In this document: one piece after another, positions 7,027 to 11,401 of the stretch
Layout of the letters: the number at the start of each line of letters is the position of its first letter
Position numbering within the stretch: position 1 is the stretch's first letter
Origin: an uncultured Bacilli bacterium
GTDB taxonomy: Bacteria > Bacillota_I > Bacilli_A > RF39 > UBA660
Reading direction: 5' to 3'
DNA: 11,401 nt
Assembly (NCBI GenBank): GCA_934096605.1
Contig: CAKOMI010000037.1
Location: 1-11,401, forward strand
Translations under genes and position numbers: made by a program
Notes under the pieces: model-generated
Told to the model about the DNA's origin: nothing
Database searches by the model: none
The model's input: only the letters and a program-made list of their open reading frames with translations

Positions 7027-7857
7027 ATGATAGGAAAGGTATTTATAAATGATGTGCTTAGTCAAGGTATTTTGCTTTACTTAAAGATTAAAGATAAACC
7101 ATTAGAACCAAGTGGTCAAAATTTCTTAGTAACAGCTATTAGAACTTTAGTTTATATATATGGTGAACTAGATATAGTAAATCCCTACATAACCCAAAAT
7201 GAACATAATATGGGGGGATTTGATAGTAACATTACTAAGTATGGTTATCCTAAAGATAAGTTAGAAGAATTTAAAAATGCCTTTATATCTTATAAAGAAG
7301 AAACTTTAAACAATATTAAACCTAATAAGTCTTTTATAAAGATTGAAGAAAGTTTAATAGATATGTTTTTCTATAAGAAAAAAAGTATGAATCTATCTTT
7401 AGAAAGTGAAATAGAATTTAAAAAATATCTTTATACAAGTGATACTAAAAATCCTTATATGTTAAAAGAATTAAATCTTTATTTAAATGATATTACTTTA
7501 ATTGATAAATATTTTAATAGTAAGAAATTTGAAATGAGTCATACATTTAAACTAGAGCCAATTAAAAGGAATATTTTAAATGAAGAAGCTTATGTTTTAT
7601 TAGGTTATAAAAAAGAACAGATTATTAATTTAAGTGATTATGATTTAGAAAAAGTTAATAAGGAAATATATCATTTCTTTCATGTTGATGATACATTAGA
7701 AAATAAAAATGAGGTGTTAGATAAAGCAATTAATTATTACAAAAGATATGGCAATAAAATAACAAGTGGTAATGGTTATGTCGATTTCTTACTATTCTTA
7801 AGTGTTCTTGCTACCTCAATATTTATTGTAATTTTATTTGCTTTTAAATATTTATAA
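7027..7857 (+). CDS. Unrecognised tail-anchored membrane protein in the yun/yut-like region
   Basis: I do not recognise this 276-residue protein. It has no signal peptide, and one hydrophobic segment at the very C-terminus (about 253-273, DFLLFLSVLATSIFIVILFAF), with only a few residues after it, so it is probably anchored by its tail with a cytoplasmic body. The most conserved-looking part is residues 45-75: YGELDIVNPYITQNEHNMGG followed by FDSNITKYGYPK, rich in polar aromatic and Asn/His residues and possibly a folded functional core. The rest is helical and charged. ATG 7027 is preferred to GTG 7018 because AAGGTG serves as the ribosome binding site. It starts 33 nt after yunB and ends 10 nt before yutD, which suggests co-transcription with yutD. 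Confidence 0.75.
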   Translation: MIGKVFINDVLSQGILLYLKIKDKPLEPSGQNFLVTAIRTLVYIYGELDIVNPYITQNEHNMGGFDSNITKYGYPKDKLEEFKNAFISYKEETLNNIKPNKSFIKIEESLIDMFFYKKKSMNLSLESEIEFKKYLYTSDTKNPYMLKELNLYLNDITLIDKYFNSKKFEMSHTFKLEPIKRNILNEEAYVLLGYKKEQIINLSDYDLEKVNKEIYHFFHVDDTLENKNEVLDKAINYYKRYGNKITSGNGYVDFLLFLSVLATSIFIVILFAFKYL

Positions 7858-7858
7858 T

Positions 7859-7864
7859 GGGGGA
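7859..7864 (+). promoter_or_regulatory. Ribosome binding site of yutD
   Basis: GGGGGA lies 3 nt before ATG 7868, immediately after the upstream stop. It supports this start over an in-frame TTG at 7838 that is inside the previous gene. Confidence 0.55.
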
Positions 7865-7867
7865 TTT

Positions 7868-8164
7868 ATGGAAAAGAAAATATTATTAAATAAAAGTTAT
7901 ATTTTAATTAAAAATGTTCGTGATGCTTACATAGAAGAAGAGGTTATAAAAAGATTTACAGATTACTTCTTGCCTTATGATTATGTACTTGGCGACTGGG
8001 CATATGGTAAATTAAGATTAAAAGGCTTTAATAATAAAGATAATTTAAATTTTAAAGAAATAAATGATTTTAGTAAAGTTGCTGATTATTTACAAAACTA
8101 CTGTGCAAAAGAATGTAAATATTTCATTCTCCAAAAAGAGAGTGATGAAAGTATTGAAAGTTAA
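7868..8164 (+). CDS. yutD: YutD family protein (DUF1027)
   Basis: This is a 98-residue soluble protein of the YutD family, a small conserved family of Bacilli with no established biochemical role known to me. The signature is strong: NVRDAYIEEEVIKRFTDYF (16-34), YDYVLGDWAYGKLRLKGF (37-54), then the C-terminal DYLQNYCAKECKYFILQK (73-90), matching the family pattern 'YDYIVGDW.y.qLRLKGF...YL.eYC...C.YFvL'. Two Cys (C79, C83) sit in this conserved end. The ATG at 7868 fits the family length; a TTG start at 7838 would add ten residues encoded inside the upstream gene. The last codons of yutD contain the -35 element of the next transcription unit (8154-8159). Confidence 0.9.
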   Translation: MEKKILLNKSYILIKNVRDAYIEEEVIKRFTDYFLPYDYVLGDWAYGKLRLKGFNNKDNLNFKEINDFSKVADYLQNYCAKECKYFILQKESDESIES

Positions 8165-8182
8165 ATAAAACTTTGTTATAAT
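8154..8182 (+). promoter_or_regulatory. Strong sigma-A promoter with extended -10, inside the yutD end
   Basis: TTGAAA (8154-8159) and TATAAT (8177-8182) are 17 nt apart, and a TG precedes the -10 by one base (8174-8175). This is the best promoter of the window. The -35 lies within the yutD coding sequence. The predicted start near 8189 gives a 30-nt leader. Confidence 0.85.
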
Positions 8183-8218
8183 TTTTAAGAAATAAAGAAA
8201 GAATAAGAGGGGAAAGTT

Positions 8219-8500
8219 ATGAAAGAAAAAGTTATATTAGCTCGTCCTAATGGTGAGATGGATGAGAAAGACGTTATTTGTCATTTTAAATCAGTTGATG
8301 ATAGTAAACCAAATATTAAAGATGTGCCTATTTTAGTTCTTGATAAAAAAGAAGTTAATAATGGTAACCAAGTTGTTGAATTTTACTGGGAAAAAGATGG
8401 GGTTTATCAACCTATTTTAGATGATGCTGCTTGGAGTGAGGTTAAAAGTGTTATAATTGATATTATAAAATCTAATGTAGAAGTGGATGGTGTTTTATAA
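8219..8500 (+). CDS. Unrecognised small soluble protein, first gene of a two-gene unit
   Basis: I do not recognise this 93-residue protein. It is acidic, with no membrane segment. It reads as a compact alpha/beta fold: N-terminal strand KVILARPNG, a second strand VICHFKSVDD, then PILVLDKK and QVVEFYWEKDGVYQPI (about 52-67), and a C-terminal helix WSEVKSVIIDIIKSNV (72-87). No catalytic signature is visible; it contains a single Cys (C20). A strong GAGGGGA site (8207-8213) lies 5 nt before the ATG, and the gene is driven by the near-consensus promoter at 8154-8182, so high expression is likely. Its stop overlaps the next ATG (TAATG), which implies that the two proteins are made together and may interact. 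Confidence 0.78.
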   Translation: MKEKVILARPNGEMDEKDVICHFKSVDDSKPNIKDVPILVLDKKEVNNGNQVVEFYWEKDGVYQPILDDAAWSEVKSVIIDIIKSNVEVDGVL

Positions 8501-9150
8501 TGAGTAAGATTGTTTATTTAAACGAACAAATAGGGGGAATTGAAACACTTTCAGCTGCTTTAGGTGATGGTAGAACTTTAGGTTTAAATCCTAATCAATT
8601 AGATACAATTAAAAATAATGTTAAAACACAAATTATGAATTTTAAGCCAGTAAGTGAACCAACACCAATTCCTATGGTAGAAGATGCGAATGTTGTACCA
8701 GGTTTTAATACTGTTAAACCAGAAATACCAGCTGTGCCACCTGTAAGTGAGCCACAAGCCCAAGTAATACCTGTTGTACCTCCTGTAACAGAGCCTGCCC
8801 AAGAACCAACAATTATTCCTAATGTACCTGCGCAAGTTATCAAAGAACCAGTACCTACACCAGTAGAAAATCCTAGTACTAATGTTGAAATTGTAAGTAA
8901 TGAACCAAAAAAGACTGACTATGATAATTTAATGGATGAAATTGCCGCTTTAAATACAAAATATCAAAATGATTTACAAGCAATATTACATAAATATCAA
9001 GAAAAGATGAATACATTTGAAACAGAAATAAATGATTTGAAAGGCAAAGCAGAAGAACATTTAAAAAATGCTCAAGCTGCTGAAACAATTGCTACAATCG
9101 CACATCAAAATGCTCAAAATGTAACGTCTAGTGATAACGGAATCCTATAA
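8500..9150 (+). CDS. Unrecognised Pro/Val-rich linker protein with C-terminal coiled coil
   Basis: This 216-residue protein has three parts. Residues 1-48 form a short helical domain (ETLSAALGDGRTLGLNPNQL). Residues 49-127 are a Pro/Val/Glu-rich low-complexity linker containing repeats of PPV(S/T)EP (80-85 and 94-99) and related EP-x-P units. Residues 138-206 are a coiled-coil-like helix (DYDNLMDEIAALNTKYQNDL, then LHKYQEKMNTFETEINDLKG), ending in an Ala-rich stretch. There is no signal peptide or membrane segment, so it should be cytoplasmic. The layout suggests an oligomeric scaffold or adaptor, but this is inference and I know no matching family. Translation is coupled to the upstream gene by a 1-nt stop/start overlap; the ribosome binding site is weak (GGATGG). 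The stop codon overlaps the terminator at 9140-9164. Confidence 0.78.
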   Translation: MSKIVYLNEQIGGIETLSAALGDGRTLGLNPNQLDTIKNNVKTQIMNFKPVSEPTPIPMVEDANVVPGFNTVKPEIPAVPPVSEPQAQVIPVVPPVTEPAQEPTIIPNVPAQVIKEPVPTPVENPSTNVEIVSNEPKKTDYDNLMDEIAALNTKYQNDLQAILHKYQEKMNTFETEINDLKGKAEEHLKNAQAAETIATIAHQNAQNVTSSDNGIL

Positions 9151-9164
9151 GGGTTCTTTTTTTT
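9140..9164 (+). terminator. Rho-independent terminator overlapping the stop codon of the 8500 gene
   Basis: GAATCCT (9140-9146) pairs with AGGGTTC (9150-9156), with one G-U pair and the loop ATA; eight T follow (9157-9164). The TAA stop (9148-9150) runs from the loop into the 3' arm, so the 5' arm encodes the last residues. Confidence 0.88.
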
Positions 9165-9173
9165 CTTTTTAAA

Positions 9174-9181
9174 CATATAAA
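9174..9181 (+). promoter_or_regulatory. Possible sporulation-type (sigma-E-like) -10 box of yutH
   Basis: CATATAAA matches six of eight positions of the sigma-E -10 consensus and starts 14 nt before the yutH ATG, almost the same distance as the CATATTAT box before yunB. No matching -35 is visible. A sigma-A reading (TATAAA, 9176-9181) is equally possible. Either would give an essentially leaderless mRNA. Confidence 0.35.
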
Positions 9182-9187
9182 ATTAAT

Positions 9188-10123
9188 ATGAAAGAATTAT
9201 TATATAGATACTATTTAATTAAATTAAGTGATTATATAGAAGATACTAAAGATAGTTTGTATTTTACTATTAATGATAAAAAGTATCATTTTTTCGTAGT
9301 TCATCGCGATTTAGAAGAAATAGAGGATATATTAAAAATAACTGATGATTTATTAAAAAGAAATGTTTTGATATATTCACCTATAAAAAATATTAATGGT
9401 TCTTTTATTACAATTGAAAATAATAATTATTATGTTCTTTTGGATGAAAGTGGTGATAATAAAGAAATTACTTTATTAGAAATTATCGATTTTACTAATA
9501 AGACTAGAATTATAAATAATATTAAAAGTAAATTATATAGAAATGATTGGTATACATTATGGCAAGAAAAAATTAATTATTTAGAATATCAAGTAAGTGA
9601 ACTTGGTAAACAGTATCCCGTAATTGTTAGTTCTTTTAGTTATTATAGGGGATTAAGTGAAAATGCACTTTGCTATGTTAAATATTTAGAAAATAAAAAT
9701 ATAATAAAAAATGATAACTTAGTTATAAGTCATCAAAGAATGCATTATCTAGAGTATGCCAGTACTTATTTAAATCCCTTTAGTATGGTAATAGATAGAG
9801 ATTTAAGAGATATTAGTGAATATTTAAAGAGTATGGCTTTAGAAAATAATAACTATGCTTTAATTGATTTAAAAACATATATGAATTTAAGAAAACCAAG
9901 TTTTTATGAAGCTAGTATGCTTTATGCAAGACTTATTTTTCCAACGTATTATTTTGATAAACAAGAAAGTATTATTAATAATAATGATAAAGAAGATGAA
10001 TTGTTAAAAATAATTACCAAAAAAGATCAAATGGAAGATTTTTTAAATGAAGCATATAAAATCATTCAAAAATATCAACCAATTGATGAGATAGTTTGGT
10101 TGAATAAGAGTAACGATTTATAA
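9188..10123 (+). CDS. yutH: Spore coat-associated protein YutH (CotS-like kinase fold)
   Basis: This 311-residue protein matches YutH, a member of the CotS-type spore coat proteins with a degenerate aminoglycoside-phosphotransferase/protein-kinase-like fold. The recognisable parts are SFSYYRGLSENALCYVKYLE (149-168), NLVISHQRMHYL (177-188), PFSMVIDRDLRDISEYLKS (197-215) and PSFYEASMLYARLIFPTYYF (237-256). These follow the family pattern of 'YY.GltENAiqY', 'HqR', 'DR/HP.RDlaEwi' and 'YARLlFPlhYf'. I see no intact kinase HxD/DFG set, so catalysis is doubtful. YutH in Bacillus is made in the mother cell during sporulation. No Shine-Dalgarno sequence precedes the ATG. The stop lies in the palindrome TTATAA shared with the convergent yutI gene. 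Confidence 0.85.
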   Translation: MKELLYRYYLIKLSDYIEDTKDSLYFTINDKKYHFFVVHRDLEEIEDILKITDDLLKRNVLIYSPIKNINGSFITIENNNYYVLLDESGDNKEITLLEIIDFTNKTRIINNIKSKLYRNDWYTLWQEKINYLEYQVSELGKQYPVIVSSFSYYRGLSENALCYVKYLENKNIIKNDNLVISHQRMHYLEYASTYLNPFSMVIDRDLRDISEYLKSMALENNNYALIDLKTYMNLRKPSFYEASMLYARLIFPTYYFDKQESIINNNDKEDELLKIITKKDQMEDFLNEAYKIIQKYQPIDEIVWLNKSNDL

Positions 10124-10357
10124 AGATACGTTAATAATTCCTTTGATTTCTTTAATATCTTCTTTTAGAAATGCTTCAATATGATCTTTGATAGTATAAT
10201 CTTGGAATCCGCAAAAAGCACAAGCCCCAGTTAATTTAACATAGACATAACCATCTTCATATTTAATGAATTCAATGTCGCCACCATCCATATTAAGAAA
10301 TGGTCTAATATCTTCTAATTGTTCTTTTATTTTATTAGTTATTTGTTCTTCGCTCAT
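10118..10357 (-). CDS. yutI: NifU C-terminal-domain protein YutI (Fe-S carrier/scaffold)
   Basis: This 79-residue protein consists of one NifU C-terminal (Nfu-type) domain, which carries or assembles an Fe-S cluster through a CxxC motif on a homodimer. Visible are the helix EEQITNKIKEQLEDIRPFLN, the MDGGDIEFIKYEDGYVYVKL segment (23-42) typical of the family, and the GACAFCG motif with C46 and C49. The residues after CxxC are GFQDYT where the family normally has PSS-x-x-T. It is shorter than B. subtilis YutI (about 111 aa). A perfect AAAGGAGG site (complement of 10363-10370) lies 5 nt before the ATG. The gene is convergent with yutH, overlapping it by 6 nt, and divergent from the S1-domain gene. 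YutI and YutH are also neighbours in Bacillus. Confidence 0.92.
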   Translation of the reverse strand: MSEEQITNKIKEQLEDIRPFLNMDGGDIEFIKYEDGYVYVKLTGACAFCGFQDYTIKDHIEAFLKEDIKEIKGIINVSL

Positions 10358-10374
10358 AAAGGCCTCCTTTTATA

Positions 10375-10403
10375 ATTATAAAATTTTTGACTTAACAAGT
10401 AAA
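10375..10403 (-). promoter_or_regulatory. Candidate sigma-A promoter of yutI
   Basis: On the minus strand, TTTACT (complement of 10398-10403) and TATAAT (complement of 10375-10380) are 17 nt apart. The start would fall near 10368, at the very edge of the ribosome binding site, so the spacing is tight and the call moderate. Confidence 0.45.
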
Positions 10404-10420
10404 GAAAAATTAGATATAAT
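10392..10420 (+). promoter_or_regulatory. Sigma-A promoter of the S1-domain gene
   Basis: TTAACA (10392-10397) and TATAAT (10415-10420) are 17 nt apart; the start is predicted near 10427, about 15 nt before the ATG. The element abuts the candidate -35 of the divergent yutI promoter. Confidence 0.75.
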
Positions 10421-10441
10421 GAGTTATGTGTGGTGGTGCTT

Positions 10442-10804
10442 ATGCAGAAAAAATATAAAGAACACGATATTGTTACCGGTGTTGTAACTGGTTTATCACC
10501 TTATGGAGTCTTTCTATTATTTGATAATGATTATACTGGCTTAATCCATATTTCTGAGTTAAGTGATAATTATGTTGCAAATATTGAAGACTTTGCTAAA
10601 GTTTCTGATAATGTAACTTGTGAAATACTTTCAATTGATGAAGAAAAAAAGCAACTTAGATGCAGTATAAAAAATACTTGGTATGGTAAAGAAAAAGAAA
10701 AAAATATTGATCATGGTTTTACTTTATTAAAGAAACAACTACCAATTTGGGTAAGTGATAAGCTAGAAGAATATCAAAAAAATGATAAAAATGCTAATTT
10801 TTGA
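10442..10804 (+). CDS. cvfD: S1-domain RNA-binding protein, CvfD/YugI (general stress protein 13) type
   Basis: This 120-residue protein has one S1 RNA-binding domain (about residues 7-76), with HDIVTGVVTGLSPYGVFLLF (8-27), GLIHISELSDNYV (33-45) and a final strand with KKQLRCSIK. A C-terminal extension GFTLLKKQLPIWVSDKLEEY (92-111) is what distinguishes CvfD/YugI-type proteins from other S1 proteins. In Firmicutes such proteins bind RNA and ribosomes and act as post-transcriptional regulators. ATG 10442 is preferred to the GTG codons at 10430-10436, since GGTGGTG (10432-10438) then acts as the ribosome binding site and the family starts at this point. It is transcribed from its own promoter and is followed by the tRNA operon promoter without an obvious terminator between them. 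Confidence 0.88.
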   Translation: MQKKYKEHDIVTGVVTGLSPYGVFLLFDNDYTGLIHISELSDNYVANIEDFAKVSDNVTCEILSIDEEKKQLRCSIKNTWYGKEKEKNIDHGFTLLKKQLPIWVSDKLEEYQKNDKNANF

Positions 10805-10823
10805 AAAAAAGTATAAAAAAAAC

Positions 10824-10852
10824 TTGATTATTTTGTAATTTAATATTATAAT
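10824..10852 (+). promoter_or_regulatory. Sigma-A promoter of the tRNA operon
   Basis: TTGATT (10824-10829) and TATAAT (10847-10852) are 17 nt apart. Transcription would start near 10859, 25 nt before the first tRNA. Confidence 0.82.
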
Positions 10853-10883
10853 GAAAAAGTCTTATGAACTAAGACAAGTGCCT

Positions 10884-10972
10884 GCCCAAGTGGCGGAATA
10901 GGTAGACGCACAGGACTTAAAATCCTGCGAGTGTTAAAGCTCGTGCCGGTTCAAGTCCGGCCTTGGGCACCA
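10884..10972 (+). tRNA. tRNA-Leu (anticodon TAA)
   Basis: The acceptor arms GCCCAAG (10884-10890) and CTTGGGC (10962-10968) pair fully, with discriminator A and an encoded CCA (10970-10972). The anticodon stem CAGGA/TCCTG encloses CTTAAAA with anticodon TAA (10918-10920), reading UUA, the most used Leu codon here. The long variable arm confirms a class II tRNA. Length is 89 nt. Confidence 0.97.
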
Positions 10973-10992
10973 TTTTATTTTTAATTACTATT

Positions 10993-11085
10993 GGAGGAAT
11001 ACCCAAGTCCGGTTGAAGGGATCGGTCTTGAAAACCGAGAGGTCGCGCAAGCGGCGCAGGGGTTCGAATCCCTTTTCCTCCGCCA
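10993..11085 (+). tRNA. tRNA-Ser (anticodon TGA)
   Basis: GGAGGAA (10993-10999) pairs with TTCCTCC (11075-11081); discriminator G and encoded CCA (11083-11085) follow. The stem TCGGT/ACCGA encloses CTTGAAA with anticodon TGA (11029-11031). The long variable arm fits a class II tRNA. Length is 93 nt. Confidence 0.97.
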
Positions 11086-11095
11086 ATTAATTTAT

Positions 11096-11172
<77 letters not shown>

Positions 11173-11174
11173 AT

Positions 11175-11251
11175 GGTTCGTTAGTCTAGAGGCCTATGAC
11201 GTCTGCCTGTCACGCAGAAGACCACGGGTTCGAATCCCGTACGAACCGCCA
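11175..11251 (+). tRNA. tRNA-Asp (anticodon GTC)
   Basis: GGTTCGT (11175-11181) pairs with ACGAACC (11241-11247), then G and encoded CCA (11249-11251). The stem TCTGC/GCAGA encloses CTGTCAC with anticodon GTC (11209-11211). The T-arm ACGGG-TTCGAAT-CCCGT is perfect. It begins 2 nt after tRNA-fMet. Confidence 0.97.
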
Positions 11252-11254
11252 TTT

Positions 11255-11330
<76 letters not shown>

Positions 11331-11343
11331 GGAGTACAATAAT

Positions 11344-11364
11344 CCCCATAATTTGGGGTTTTTT
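11344..11364 (+). terminator. Rho-independent terminator of the tRNA operon
   Basis: CCCCA (11344-11348) pairs with TGGGG (11354-11358) around the loop TAATT, and six T follow (11359-11364). The stem is short but GC-rich; it lies 13 nt after the end of tRNA-Phe. Confidence 0.82.
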
Positions 11365-11401
11365 CATACTTTCAAACACACTTGCAACACACTATTCTAA
11401 A

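Noticed and set aside
8640..8890. Pro/Val-rich segment considered as DNA repeat, CRISPR-like array or cell-wall-spanning surface linker
   Set aside because: DNA units are irregular in length and sequence, so it is not an array. The protein has no signal peptide, LPxTG motif or membrane segment, so a surface role is not supported.
8595..9088. Three minus-strand open frames opposite the Pro/Val-rich gene
   Set aside because: They are low-complexity mirror images (Gly/Thr- or Trp/Tyr-rich) of the repetitive coding strand, with no ribosome binding sites of their own.
10387..10392. TTGACT as -35 of the S1-domain gene
   Set aside because: Although closer to consensus, it is 22 nt from the TATAAT; TTAACA at 10392-10397 gives the proper 17-nt spacer.
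10266..10487. Plus-strand open frame of 73 codons spanning yutI antisense and the promoter region
   Set aside because: It overlaps yutI, both promoters and the start of the S1-domain gene, and shows no family features.

Overview
The window comes from a low-GC (by eye about 30% G+C), Gram-positive-type bacterium of the Bacillota, most likely class Bacilli (Erysipelotrichales / RF39-like or a related reduced lineage). The evidence is strong A/T codon bias, AGGAGG-type ribosome binding sites, sigma-A promoters with 17-nt spacers, tRNAs with encoded CCA, and several families typical of Bacilli (DUF1292, YutD, YutH, YunB, YutI, CvfD-type S1 protein). TGA, TAA and TAG all act as stops, so the code is standard rather than the Mycoplasma one. 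These identifications rest on motif recognition, not on a database search.

Layout. (1) 1-4449: a tight plus-strand operon of six genes that overlap by 4 nt or are separated by 1-2 nt: the C-terminal part of a short-chain dehydrogenase, a PLP enzyme of the methionine gamma-lyase/YnbB family, a DUF1292 protein, a membrane-anchored lytic-transglycosylase-like protein, an RluA-family pseudouridine synthase, and RluB. (2) 4455-4766, minus strand: a single [4Fe-4S] ferredoxin gene with its own promoter, its own terminator and an unusual Cys-rich tail. (3) 4816-6320: two unrecognised genes, a soluble helical protein and a long acidic tail-anchored protein, ending in a terminator that overlaps the stop codon. 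(4) 6334-10357: a region resembling the yun/yut locus of Bacillus subtilis. It holds YunB (sporulation), an unknown tail-anchored protein, YutD, a separate two-gene unit of unknown function, YutH (spore-coat kinase-like protein) and, on the minus strand, a NifU-like YutI. (5) 10387-10804: an S1-domain RNA-binding protein of the CvfD/YugI type, divergent from yutI. (6) 10824-11364: a five-tRNA operon, Leu(TAA)-Ser(TGA)-fMet(CAT)-Asp(GTC)-Phe(GAA), with a clear promoter and terminator.

How it fits together. Region 1 combines small-molecule metabolism, envelope remodelling and rRNA modification, a mixed housekeeping operon. Region 4 is the most informative. YunB and YutH are families known from endospore formation, so the host either sporulates or keeps part of that programme; the unknown genes between them are candidates for related envelope or spore functions. 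The two minus-strand genes both encode Fe-S proteins.

The best candidate for something undescribed is the two-gene unit at 8154-9164. It has a near-consensus extended -10 promoter, a strong ribosome binding site, two translationally coupled genes (93 aa, and a 216-aa Pro/Val-rich plus coiled-coil protein) and its own terminator. I recognise neither protein. Other observations are the apparently leaderless yunB and yutH starts, terminators fused to stop codons, a palindromic TTATAA serving as the stop codon of two convergent genes, and the Cys-rich ferredoxin tail.
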